From Gracilaria gracilis (Eukaryota > Rhodophyta > Florideophyceae > Gracilariales > Gracilariaceae), in contig JARGSG010000236.1 of NCBI GenBank assembly GCA_030374805.1, positions 124,001 through 188,000 on the forward strand: 64,000 bases of DNA, given 5' to 3'. Positions within the stretch are counted from its first letter, which is position 1; each line of letters begins with the position of its first letter. The notes under the pieces were generated by a model, which made no database searches, was not told the origin of the DNA, and saw only the letters and a program-made list of their open reading frames with translations. Position numbers and translations under genes: made by a program. Positions 51,217 through 61,705 of this stretch are shown here, piece after piece.

Positions 51217-51527
51217 ACATATCTGTACATGTGTATCTACCAGACCCTTTCCTTTTCTTTATGATACGTTTTCCCCCAGACCCTCCCCGTCACCCAGAAA
51301 GCGAGCCCCCAGACCGGCAACCGTGACACCCGTGACGTTTCATGATGTGGCACGCCAAGAAATTTGGACGTGAACGCCGCTAGATGTGACCAGTTACACC
51401 GCGCGCTGAAACGTTGCAAATGTGCGTTCATGACCCAAGTAACAAGGTGTCACTTCAATTGTCTTGAAACGCTTCTCTGCTCTATGAAGGTGCTGTAGTT
51501 CTACCAAGGGGAAAGTTTAGTTACTAA
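51217..51527. other. host spacer between Copia and Harbinger insertions
   Basis: 311 bases without a gene. It starts with a GTACATATCTGTACATGTGT segment and contains copy 2 of the 70-bp repeat. It ends with the TAA target duplication of the Harbinger element. Confidence 0.6.
51313..51382. repeat. dispersed 70-bp repeat, copy 2
   Basis: Partner of 37965-38034, in the same orientation. Confidence 0.8.
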
Positions 51528-51551
51528 GGCGCGGTCTAAACAAGCGTGAAT
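51528..51551 (+). repeat. Harbinger left terminal inverted repeat
   Basis: GGCGCGGTCTAAACA is identical at both ends, and AGCGTGAA continues with a 1-base offset. Confidence 0.85.
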
Positions 51552-52419
51552 GATCGCGTGAACGCCTATCTACGGCCATTGATTGGCTTAGACGGCTTGG
51601 GGCATCAACGCCCGTGAACGCCCCGACGCAATTTCTTAAAGGCCCCGGAGCTATAAGCAAAACCCCTACGCAAACTAGATTGTTGCACTTGGACACTTGC
51701 TCACCAATCATTTCAAATGAAAGAAAGTTCTCCGCCCCGCGGACCTTGATGCGCCTTACAGTTAACCTTGTGCATTGTAGACTACTGCGCACCTGATTTG
51801 GCCACCGATTATACTCTCCTTATACTCTCCTCCCGAAGTCCTTTCGTTCCCCCATCCACCAACACCGCCTGACTGCAGCTTTCGTTCGTTTTACTGCACC
51901 ATAGCTGCATCTCTTGAACCCAACCCCGCATCCTCATTCCTGGTTCCCCCCTTTTTCGTCTTTCCATCTTCAAACCACCGCAACTCCATAGAAAACGACT
52001 CTCTTGGTCCCTCCGTATCCGTTCCGACATTTAATGTACTTCCCAATGCAAAGCCGTCGTCCCGCACTCCAAAAAACAACCAAAATTGCATGCAAACGGC
52101 AGCATCCGCACTTGACTCTGGCATCCGTCGTCTCTCTCCTCGGCCAGTACGCTGCAGTCCACGCCGAACATAGAGCACCACATCACCCGCATCCAAGCAC
52201 CCTGCCCAAATAGCTGCGATTACACCGTTGCTTCTTCAAAGAAGTCCAAGGAAGCACTATACATCTACGGGAGGTGACCGTGGCCACAACTCTACTTCTG
52301 GCAAGCGGTCTGTTCCCTTCGGAGAAGACGACGGAGATATTTCGAACTATGACGCTATCGCCTCTTCTTCGGCTGTCACCGTTTCTCTCTACAACGAACA
52401 AAAGTTCAAAGAGTCTCGT

Positions 52420-53715
52420 ATGGGTTATATTTATTCATTCTTGCTGGAGAAGAAAGTGGAGACCCTGAAGAAGGTCTGTAAGCCGTTTAAGGTGGTCGTT
52501 CACAACCGAAAGCACGGACAGTTGGTGGCCGCAATTGTGCTCTTTCTGCATGTTAAAAGCTTCGATGGCGTGAGCATCAGAGATTGTATCTCTTTGAATG
52601 AAGAACTCGGACCCTTCTTTAAGTGGGAGGAGGACTACATCGCTAGGCGTGGAGCTTGGACGGAGCTTCCTGAAATTGGCGAATTTGTGAACATGCTACA
52701 CAAGAAGGACCGTAAGGCGGTGGAGAAACAACTTCAAGAGTACCAGCGCTCACAAAAAAACTCTGGTGGATTTCCTCTCACACAAGAAGAGCCCTCTGGC
52801 CACCCGGACCCGGCCTTTTGCATCAATGATTTTGCTAGACTCATGGTCATTATGCGGGATGACGAGCAGGCGAGAAATGCCGTGGCGAACGCGTACGGGA
52901 GATCACTGACCAAGTCTGAGCTGGACCACAAGGTCAATCGGGACTCATACTGGCTGATTATCGCGAATAGGTTCAATGACAGGCATGTAAATTCGGTTCA
53001 CAGCTTTGCTGGGAAACTGGACGATATTGACTCAAATCAGAGGCCGCTTTGTTACCGAAATGCGATGGTACTCAAAAAGCAGTTCGACAGTATAAGGAAG
53101 CTGACGACAATAGCAAGGGCGAACTGGTCGAAGTCTGGCCAAAACGATCCAACAAATATTTCTTCGTTTCTAAAGAGAACTGTTGGCGGAGCTCTTACCG
53201 CCGAATCGAAGCGGGCGTATGTATTTTTTATTGTGTGCAGACTGGGGACACAAAATGAGGCGGACCACTTGCTTGTTACAGCATCGAAGCTGATTGAAGA
53301 AGACGACGGAGGAGTCGAGGAAGGTCAGCTGGGAGGCGTAGAGGGCACCGCAGCGTTTAGCCAAAGGAAATCAAGTGCGAGAGCGAGTGGTAGTAGGGCC
53401 GAGCTTTGCGAAATATCGAAGGAGATGAACCGGTCTAACAATCTCTCGGAAGTCAACCAGTCTCTAATGAAAGAGCATTTGGCGCTAGAACGACAGAAGA
53501 TAGAGGGCCCAAAGAAGTCGTTTGAAGAACAAGATATTGATGAGTTTGAGAAGGTGGTGAAGCTCTCCTCGATTCTGGTTCAGAGCTCTGCTTCGCTCAA
53601 GAGAGCTCGTGATCTACATGATAAGAAAATCATCGCATCCTTGGAACAGACCCACTCAAGGTTGTTGAAGAAGTTTAAGTGCATGACTGAAGAGGAAAAC
53701 AAAGATGCATCTTAA
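52420..53715 (+). CDS. Harbinger second protein, SAP-like and SANT/trihelix-like
   Basis: 431 residues from the first ATG. The frame is open back to about 52210 without an ATG, and the upstream part (EDDGDISNYDAI) looks coding, so an upstream exon or a non-ATG start is possible. A SAP-like helix pair lies near the start (VETLKKVCKPFKVVVHNRKHG). The middle, with YWLIIANRFND and NWSKSGQNDPTN, resembles the SANT/trihelix-type DNA-binding proteins that accompany Harbinger transposases. The last 90 residues are a coiled coil (LMKEHLALERQKIEG, ARDLHDKKIIASLEQTHSRL). In known Harbinger elements such a protein brings the transposase into the nucleus and to the ends of the element. It is convergent with the transposase gene. 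Confidence 0.6.
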   Translation: MGYIYSFLLEKKVETLKKVCKPFKVVVHNRKHGQLVAAIVLFLHVKSFDGVSIRDCISLNEELGPFFKWEEDYIARRGAWTELPEIGEFVNMLHKKDRKAVEKQLQEYQRSQKNSGGFPLTQEEPSGHPDPAFCINDFARLMVIMRDDEQARNAVANAYGRSLTKSELDHKVNRDSYWLIIANRFNDRHVNSVHSFAGKLDDIDSNQRPLCYRNAMVLKKQFDSIRKLTTIARANWSKSGQNDPTNISSFLKRTVGGALTAESKRAYVFFIVCRLGTQNEADHLLVTASKLIEEDDGGVEEGQLGGVEGTAAFSQRKSSARASGSRAELCEISKEMNRSNNLSEVNQSLMKEHLALERQKIEGPKKSFEEQDIDEFEKVVKLSSILVQSSASLKRARDLHDKKIIASLEQTHSRLLKKFKCMTEEENKDAS

Positions 53716-53849
53716 TTCTTGCATGGTTCTGTCTCTTGTCTTTCTTCGGATGCCGCTCTTTTTCGTCTTATGCTGGCGGGGGACTACCGACCATAAAGTC
53801 TTCGTTAGCTTTTATAATTTCTTATACTTCTTCTTATGTTGTTGTACGT

Positions 53850-56800
53850 TTGCCTTTTTAAAGATTATGTTGGACCAAGCCCCGGAACCATCTTCCCTCA
53901 CACGCTTTTGTATTCCGATCACAACTTGCCCACTCTTTTCCCTACGATATTCTTGAAACCGGTTGCCAGACGAACCAACAGAATTCTCTACAATAGCTAT
54001 TTCAACTTGGCATAAGACAGGGATAATCTCCTCTTCTTTCAAGAAGCATGCTCGAAGTTCGTCATTTGTGCGGAACTTATGTTCAGCAGAACCAAGGAAA
54101 AGGCTCATTCGAGTTAGCAAGCGAAGAATTAGAGGAGGGGCGTAACCCTCCAGCGATTGCTGCCATTCTGACCGTTTTTCTTGTTGGGGAATGGGAACCC
54201 TTCTTACAATTTGCAAGACTGTATTCTCTGCCAATCCTGAGCGTACCGCATGTGCAACAAAGTCATTTCCTCGAACATCTCTTGGAATTGCTAGTACAAC
54301 GGTACCAGGCTGCCTTGATTTTCTCGCCTCCGCATCGCTTGAATCAATTAAGTCCCAGTCGAACCACATGTGTTTCAATACCAAGTCTACTGCACTCGGA
54401 TGTCCTTGGACAAGGAATGGCAGGAGATGCAGGATTGAGTTCTCAGCCGTTGGAGAGGTTGCAAGTGAAAGTCTACCGAGGAACACTCGAACCCTATAAA
54501 TAGCCTCTTCAGGACTGTTCAAGGCAATTTGCATGGGATCTGGACTGTCTCAAGAAAAGCTTTCCAGATTACGACGTTGTTGTGCCAGAATCTGTTCGGC
54601 AGCTATGAGTAGAGATTCTGCAGACTTCACAGCGGCAGGACTTCCTTGAGCATGTTCAAAAGCAGAAGTGGCACAGTCAAGCAACGTGCTCACTGCGTTA
54701 GGACTTTTAGCAGGAGTGGCCCTATTCTGGCCAACTGGACAAGATGCAAACAAAAGCCGAAGAGCAGGCGGTCTCACAGCAGTTCCAGCATCATCTCCCC
54801 AAGACTCAACGACAGACAAAATCTGTCCAAACTTCTCCAAGTATGATAGTGTCGCGGAATTGTTCCTCTTCATCATTATCATGTACGCTGTCAGACGGAA
54901 GCGACTCCACGATTGGTTCCGTTGCTTCACCATCTAAACCAGATAGACGATAAATAATCGCCATGGGTGGTTCTGTTAGGTCCTCCTGACTACCAGGCAA
55001 TTCTCCATTACGGTCCTGAGTCGACCTTCAAGTACCGAGGATCCCTCCTCTATTCCACACGATTCTTGAGAATCCGCCGTTGTTCCTAGGATTGCCGGCA
55101 TGACCTGCACGTCTCAATCCCATAACTCTGGGGGGCTGTGCTGGTTGAACGCTTGAATCCATAGCAGCTGCTGCAGAACCATACCAGATATGTTCATAAA
55201 CACCCATGATAGGGAGGTCAAGCTTGATAAGATTCCCAGCTACCAAAAGTTCCATTGCACAGTCACCTTCTAGTAACCTAGGAAGATCGAGATCTCTGCA
55301 AATTCTATTCTTCACGTCTCGCATCAAGGGTCCGTCGAACGAAGATGTGGTGTAAGGGTTTCTTGCCATATTAGCTCGAATGAATTCCTGCTGGGGCCTT
55401 GTTCAGAGACAACAAACATGTAGCCTCCTTGCGTTCAGGGCATAGCATGAGACAGAGTTCATCCAGAAGTATGGGGATTCCCTGCGCTTCATTCCTGTTC
55501 TTCGCCACCTTTAGCTCCTTTACACAAGCGGAGACGACTGGTAAAATAGATGGGCCAAAGAACAAGAATGAACTAGATAAGAGAATCTCGCAGAGACGAG
55601 TAGCACATTCTTCAGTCAGAGTAGTCCTCATGGAAATGAGCTTTCGCAGGCATAAATAAGCTCGCTGTAAGGATGACACGATGGGATTCATGTCCCCACC
55701 GAAAAGCTTTTCCCGAAGGTTCGTTTGCTGTGACGGTATCACTTCGATGAAGTGGCTCAAAACAGAAACCAAGCGTTTCAGAGAGTATCCCTCCATGAAA
55801 CTCATAAGACGCGTTGAAGAATCTGATTGTACTTCAGATATACCTAACTTCTCGGCCATCGACCGAATGAAAGTTGTAAGACGAGGCAAGAAACCAGATG
55901 ATATGAGATAAAGGCGATAGCTTTCTGGCTCAAGCATATTTTCCAGAAGATCAAAGATCTATTGGGACATGTCTTCCACCGTAGCCGCGAGATTTAAAGA
56001 ATCCCCAGTGAGCACGTCAAGCAGCTGAAGTCAGAGGCTTTCTTCTTCGTTAGAAAGCAGTTTAAGCGAAGCACAGCATTCCTTTCTCACCGCAGTACAA
56101 ATAGTGAACAACATTAAACGAACAATCCAGTTGTTCTGCTCAAATGATAATCCATTAAACTGCGTTTGCTTTTCTTACTGTACACCACGAGCCACAGTCT
56201 GCCACATGTTGAGGCATGAGGAGAGCAGTTTCCGCTCTTTCTAAGTGCCAGGTAACTTCTTTCTGCCTTCGGCAGCGTGCTTTTCATGAATACTTGGGGT
56301 GTCTTTCGTGTCTTCGCTCATACTCTCTCGGTTGGCTTCTACACCGTCGGTGGCCCAAAAGCACTGACATACTCTCCTTTTTCGAGGTCGTGAACTAGAC
56401 ATCTGTTGCCGTTCGGAATTAGGGTCGTGGGAATTCACATTTCTTCCATAGACATCTTCGGATGAAGCGATTCCCTGAGAAGCACATTCTTGTCGTGGAT
56501 CTGATCCGGCTCCACAGTCGCAAAAATAGCGGCTAAACTTGCTATAAGCAAGTTTGCAATCACGATGACATACACTAGCACGCGTAGAAAACACACCTTC
56601 CGACCCTGAGAGCTCACAAGTATTACAAAAGTACCAATGCTGTTCAACAAATTGACTCCCGGTGGATTTATATGTGCATAAAGGGAGTGCTTCAGCATCC
56701 TTCGCGTCTTTTGGTCTAGAGGCCTTCTTCTTTAGAAGAGATGTTACAGTCGCAGAAGCATTCAATGACGAGCTCTCATCACTTTGCTTTTCTTTGGAGT

Positions 56801-58283
56801 CAGTCTTGTCGACACTAACAGGAGTTGTTTGCTCTCTTGTCGGACTTGAAAGACCTATTTCTATGCAACCTAACAGTTCGCACAGAAATAGCACAAGAGG
56901 CTTTGAATCATTATTCTCAGGTGAAATAAGTAACTTGTTTGACGATCTTTCAAGAGTATGCGACAGAAAACCAAACATGGCAGGCTCCATTTAAGCGAGG
57001 GAAATGTGTTTCTCACATCGTGCGGACACAAGTCCGTAACAAATCGTAAGACGAACAACAAAGTTTAAAGTGCGACATTTTCCTTCAAGACCGACTTCGG
57101 TTACTTCTTCAAAAACCTTGCATGTCTCCTGAAAAAGGTCTTGCAGCAGCTGGGCTGCAAGTTCGGAGTCATCCATACCCACAACCTTTTCAATTACTGA
57201 TAGGACGCCTTCGCCTAGAGTGGCAGATTGAAGTATAGATCGCAGAACCATTCTATCCCACACCCAAAAGTCGGCTTCATGTAACCCCCTGAGTCCTGTC
57301 ATGATATCCCTTCTCCATACATTTGACTTCTGAGATGCGTCAGTCAAGAATGCAAAGGATTCTCCATGAAGCGGAACGGCAACAGCAGATTCATTTGTGG
57401 GCACTAGTAGACATGAAAGACGAATTGCTAATGACATTCGAGGAAAAGCCTCAGTTAACCAACTTCTTAGATCACCTTTTGCAACACCCTCAGGAAGTTT
57501 CCTTTGGGATGAAACAAACTGCAGAACTTCACCTAAATCAAAGAGCGAAGCGGTATCACCAGCAAACATGCAAAGTGCACGAATAACGCGGGGAGACGTA
57601 GTGTCTCGCTCGGCCAGTTTTGAAAACCCACAAACCCGGGCAATAAAATAGATAACGATCTTGGTTTCGTTTTCTTCCTTGAGTATAGGGTGGAAGCTTT
57701 GACGCAAAAAAGTGTCCATGAACACTCACATAGATCCCGCAAGTTCAGCACTAAATTGCGGAACAAAAACGATGTGGCTCGCAACTTGCATTATGGGATT
57801 CCGCATTGACTTCAGTTGACTTCGGGGGGCATGCATGAGAAACTCAGAGGACGAAAGAAAAATGCTGGCAAGAACACGAGGTGTCCTTCCAGACCCAACA
57901 TTCCTCAAGTAAAACATTACTTGTTGGTTTGCCGAATACACCGGAATTTTCTGGGTGTTCTTCATGAAGCTCGATACTCTATCTGCGCCTTCAACGCTTC
58001 CTTTCCTGATATCCTCCTCGGCTGTTATTTTGAAGGCATCTAGAAGCCGTAAATAGTTGTCAGACGCTTCATTATGAACAGTGCCACCAATGCAGGTTAA
58101 TCGTGTTTCCATAACAGTAGTCAGAATCCATTCGGCGTTTTCAATGACGTCGGCGATAAAACGATTGGGCAGCGTTTTCAGTTCAAAAGAGGTTCTATTA
58201 TTTACCACATCGTGGGTGCGGTTAAGTTCATTCTGACTCGCATGAAAGCGCAAAGAAAAAGCGCTCGACGATAAAAGTGTCAC
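53850..58283 (-). pseudogene. UBR4: UBR4/BIG (N-recognin E3 ligase) internal gene fragment, decayed
   Basis: Reading right to left, the fragment begins within a few bases of the transposase stop codon. It contains about 430 codons of helical repeat-like sequence, then the UBR zinc box (CTYKSTGSQFVEQHWYFCN, VCHRDCKLAYSKFSRYFCDC, 56520-56690). At 55250-55400 comes FIRANMARNPYTT, then GPLMRDVKNRICRDLDL. At 54870-54970 comes YRLSGLDGEATEPIVESL, followed by parts matching the armadillo-like region of BIG (FLGRL, LPFLVQGHPSAVDLV, YAPPLILRLL). UBR4/BIG proteins have about 5000 residues. Both ends are missing here, and the distance between the UBR box and the FIRG region is about 440 codons rather than about 2000, so the middle is probably deleted. 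From 58283 to 55371 one frame is kept through about six in-frame stops without a shift. At least two frame changes follow. It cannot yield the intact ligase. Confidence 0.85.
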
Positions 58284-59539
58284 AGGGGCTCCGGCACGCC
58301 TCTCAACTCCGGGCGTTGAAGGTTGCGGCGACGAATGATGTTAACCATCTCGTCCCGCTTTCTTGTGGAACGTAGCATCTCCACCGCTACTCCCCCGTCC
58401 GCAATGTCGCTTGCCATGTCATTTAAACCCTCCTTTGACGCCGTGTACCACTCGTCAACATCCTTCTCGAGAGTTTGGCGTTCAGAGGGAGCGTACCAAC
58501 GCCCCTTTGGCTCCCCTTCATCGATACAGAAGTTTTGCACCTTCATGCACAAAGTGATGATACTTGCGTTGATGGAAACCGTGTAGTTCAGACGTGTTTG
58601 GAGAATTCTCCACCGCGTGACCAATCTACCAAAGGCATGCTCTACATGGACCCTCATAGAAGACAGGAAATAGTTGAACGCCTTCTCGTAGCCGAAACAT
58701 ACCTGAGACGCAGGAATTGGAGTAATAAGATTGTCTCTGCATACGTATGCCTCGTCACCCACCAGCCAGAATTCCGTAGGCAGGTCTTGGCGACTCAAAA
58801 ACTCTGACAGCTTGGAGGCCGCATAGGCCAAAGCATCATGCGTGGAGCCCACACATTTGGCTGAAGCGAATAAAAACCGACCAGCATAATCCACTACGGC
58901 TCGCACAGGAATGGCGTAGTAGCCTTTCCTGCACCAATACTTTGCGGCATTTTTCTTCGGAGGCTTGATTTTTATTGTAATACCGTCAATAGCCCCAATG
59001 CATCCCGTGAGGGGACTCATAGAAGATCGAGATGTTTTAAAACCCCGGGAGAGCTTGGACAAATCTTCATGCGGGTCCGATATCCCCGGGAACTTCAAAA
59101 CACGAGACAAAGCGACGCAAGTCTGTAGAAATATATAGTAGACAGTGAACCGTTTCGTTTGAAACAGCTGGTAAATTGTGTCCATCGAACCTCCAGCTAG
59201 ACGACTCAAAGTAATTCCTAGCCGTGTGGCTACCGACAGCGTAGAACGTCCAGATCGCTCGCCCATTTCTTCACTCATTTTCAGAACCGGATCGACGAGA
59301 TCCACGAGTTTGTAGAACGACTGTCTACTAATGCGATAGGCGCGTCGGAATTCTGAATCGCTTAAAAAGTCCGGCACAGATTGGAACGTAACGTTTTTGC
59401 GCGTTTCCCTTGGTGAACGATGAGACTTTGTAGAGCACGATTGCTTCGAGATTACCGCCATCACCCGCGAACTAGCCTTCTGGAACATAGCAGCCTTGCG
59501 GTGTCCATCGAACTGCATAGATATAAAAGCCGCAGCCAT
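58280..59539 (-). CDS. PIF/Harbinger transposase (DDE_Tnp_4)
   Basis: 419 residues from ATG 59539 (MAAAFISMQF); the frame is open 27 codons further up without an ATG. A helix-turn-helix-like N-terminal part (FRRAYRISRQSFYKLVDLV, STLSVATRLGITLSRLAGGS) precedes the nuclease core. The catalytic triad is visible: Asp185 in GCIGAIDGITI, Asp262 in LVGDEAYVC, and Glu300 in RVHVEHAFGRL. YWCRKGYY and FASAKCVGSTHDA are further family marks. The frame is intact, so the enzyme could be active. The UBR4 fragment begins at its stop codon in the same orientation, so a transcript reading on would carry it. Confidence 0.88.
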   Translation of the reverse strand: MAAAFISMQFDGHRKAAMFQKASSRVMAVISKQSCSTKSHRSPRETRKNVTFQSVPDFLSDSEFRRAYRISRQSFYKLVDLVDPVLKMSEEMGERSGRSTLSVATRLGITLSRLAGGSMDTIYQLFQTKRFTVYYIFLQTCVALSRVLKFPGISDPHEDLSKLSRGFKTSRSSMSPLTGCIGAIDGITIKIKPPKKNAAKYWCRKGYYAIPVRAVVDYAGRFLFASAKCVGSTHDALAYAASKLSEFLSRQDLPTEFWLVGDEAYVCRDNLITPIPASQVCFGYEKAFNYFLSSMRVHVEHAFGRLVTRWRILQTRLNYTVSINASIITLCMKVQNFCIDEGEPKGRWYAPSERQTLEKDVDEWYTASKEGLNDMASDIADGGVAVEMLRSTRKRDEMVNIIRRRNLQRPELRGVPEPL

Positions 59540-59703
59540 TTTGGCCTTTGGTTGTATGAATATAACCAGTAAAGGGTGCGATAACACGGTAATGCGGCCG
59601 TGAAAGCCCGTTCCTGACAATATCCTGGGGTCTTCTTTGCCGGTTCATAGCGGTAAAGTGGGATTGCGCGTTGCACGTGCGCGCTCTGACAATGCGCGCT
59701 TCG

Positions 59704-59770
59704 ACAACGCACGGCGCGGCAAGCGACGCACGCGGCGGCGAGCGACGCACGCGGCGGCGAGCGACGTATG
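59704..59770. repeat. 19-bp tandem repeat in the Harbinger promoter region
   Basis: CGACGCACGCGGCGGCGAG and variants are repeated about three times upstream of the transposase ATG. Confidence 0.6.
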
Positions 59771-59979
59771 CGCTGGCGAGCGCAATCGACGCGATACATG
59801 AGTTCTTGCCGACGCCGCACGTGGCGTTATAGGGACGCCGAGCGCAAATTCAAAGTACCTGAAATGCGCATAGTAGCGGGTGCAATCCCGAAGCAATCGA
59901 GGACCATGTCCGGGACCGCGAGAACGCTCGGCCTGTTTAATTTACAGCGAATTCTGTGATACGTTTAACCATTCACGCA

Positions 59980-60017
59980 TTCACGCGTTCACGTTCACGC
60001 TCTGTTTAGACCGCGCC
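59980..60017 (-). repeat. Harbinger right terminal inverted repeat
   Basis: Read inward from 60017 it begins GGCGCGGTCTAAACA, matching the left end. Several GCGTGAA-type subrepeats follow. Confidence 0.85.
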
Positions 60018-60038
60018 TAAACTTATCACCCAGGTCGA

Positions 60039-60113
60039 GTACTGATATCGTACTGGTCCATTGATATCAGTACGATATCGTTCGGACCACATGATATCAG
60101 TACGATATCAGTT
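60039..60113. repeat. cluster of GATATC palindromes
   Basis: TGATATCAGTACGATATC occurs twice and its complement-like form once within 75 bases; each unit is close to a palindrome. Confidence 0.65.
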
Positions 60114-60270
60114 TGGCCCAACGCAAACGCAATTATGGGCATTTTAGAAAATTAAATTCTTTTGAAGAGATGTCACCAGCCGGACCTGTCTTACAAAGTT
60201 CACATCGCGCTTTCCTCCCACTCTATTGCGTTTCGGCCCTTCTGTGCCTTCCAAGTTGAGTGATAAGCCC

Positions 60271-60395
60271 GTTATGTTGGAAATCACGTGATGATATCGG
60301 GTCACTCGACAGAAAAATTGGTCCCTCGTCTTCGACTCGGGCCCAAATTTTTCTGTCTCGTGCCCCGGATATCATCACTGCATTTTCAACATAAC
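60271..60395. repeat. foldback (MITE-like) element, 125 bp
   Basis: Nearly the whole segment pairs with itself. The outer arms are GTTATGTTG and CAACATAAC, then GATGATATC with GATATCATC, then GACAGAAAAATT with AAATTTTTCTGTC. The loop is about 25 bases near 60325-60345. No coding capacity. A clear target duplication was not seen. Confidence 0.75.
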
Positions 60396-61240
60396 TCCTA
60401 CATATAGAATGGTTACTTACGTTACTTTCAAGAAAGTCATAGGTATGTAACGTAAGTTACGTTCCAAAACTTTACTTATCATTACATATCCGTTACAAAA
60501 CAGACTTGACTTTTTCTTTGCTACAACGGCGGTTCTGAAAAAATGAGTTTGAATCGGAAGAATATAACTTTGAAATGCTGTACTGTTTTAACAGAAACGG
60601 ATCAGATGGTGGCGCATGTTCGAGACGTATTTGGTGCAGTTTCCTCGTTCTGCTTTCTTTTCTACTTGCCATTACGCGTTTGGCTATTGCGCTCGGTTTC
60701 CGTAAGAGTTCCACTGCTGCATTGGAGGAACAGACTATATTCTTCGAAGAATCTGCGCAGCGTTTGTGAGTCAACTTTGCTGGGCTGAAGCAGTTGACTC
60801 CAGACTTTAAACAAGTCCATCCGTGTGCCTCCTAGAAGAGGGTTCTACCTCGACCTCCTGCATTGCTGTTCTTTCGTAAGTAACTCGAAAGTAACACGAG
60901 TAAATAAGTAATGTGATAAAAGCCATAACTGCAACAGGGCACTATGAAAAAGGGCGTAGAGCGATTTGTGACTGACACAGAAGAGTACAAATGGTTCAAA
61001 AAGGGGCACAGGACTGGCTATGACTAACAAAGAAGAGTGCACGTGATCACGGAAATTATAACTCCGTACACAGAAGAGTGCAAGTGATCACAGAAATTGT
61101 AACTCTGTGCCGAAGAGCGCAAAGACCACGACTAGAAGGCGTACTTATACGCCCGTGTAGGAACTGGGGGACTCGAATAAACACGGCATCGACCCAGTCA
61201 ACATTCGTTTTGCATACTTTGTTGAACTGGTAGCATCTGC

Positions 61241-61705
61241 TGTGTTTTGCTTTGCTATGAAACCCAATGCTAATGAAACGAATCAGACGACGTCGATGAA
61301 CCTGAAACCCAATAGGCTGGAGGTGTTCGTTGGCACGCGAGACTTTCTTGCTGTTAACATCTGGCTGTACAAAGTAGAGCAGTATTTCAATCTTGTCCAA
61401 CTAACAAATGGTAATGTACTGTTGACGGACAAGAATCGCATATCATCTGCGTCTACTCTACTAAGAGGCACGGCTGCTATTTGGTGGTATACCGTCTTGA
61501 AGGCAACAGCAGCGCCTCAGACGTCGGATGAATTCACTGCTGCTATCCGACAGGAATTTGTTCCGGAAGACCATCAGCGTCGCGCTCGCGATGCTCTACG
61601 ATCATGCAAGCAAAGTGGCACTGTCGCGGAGTATTTTTCACGCTTCCGGAACATTTTTCTGACAGTTCCTGGCATGACTGCGGGTGAGAAATGTGTAGTA
61701 TAGTG
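61241..61705 (+). mobile_element. Ty3/Gypsy-like gag fossil (fragment)
   Basis: A gag fragment of about 150 codons with the retrotransposon gag pattern: VFVGTRDFLAVNIWLYKVEQ, TLLRGTAAIWWYT, FVPEDHQRRARDALRSC, VAEYFSRFRNIFLTVPGM. It stops abruptly where different sequence begins. No pol part or LTR pair belonging to it is in the window. It is a truncated copy. Confidence 0.75.

Larger units (their letters stand above)
51528..60017. mobile_element. PIF/Harbinger DNA transposon carrying a UBR4/BIG gene fragment
   Basis: 8490 bases. The left end begins GGCGCGGTCTAAACA then AGCGTGAA; the right end, read inward, begins GGCGCGGTCTAAACA then GAGCGTGAA. TAA lies on both outer sides (51525-51527 and 60018-60020), the TWA-type duplication expected of PIF/Harbinger. 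Subterminal GCGTGAA-type repeats follow at both ends. Inside are a DDE transposase gene (-) near the right end and a second gene (+) in the left part, convergent with it, as usual for the family. Between their stop codons lie 4.56 kb, nearly all of which is a decayed piece of a host UBR4/BIG gene. The element therefore looks like a Pack-type Harbinger that took up host DNA. The alternative is a chance insertion of the host fragment into an older, shorter element. Confidence 0.8.
60018..61240. other. gene-free repeat-rich stretch
   Basis: No coding signal. It holds a GATATC-rich palindrome cluster, a foldback element, a GTTACTTACGTTAC-type inverted repeat at 60411-60475, and two 41-base direct repeats (GAAGAGTGCA...) at about 61030-61110 that may belong to the regulatory end of the Ty3-like fossil. 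Confidence 0.5.
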
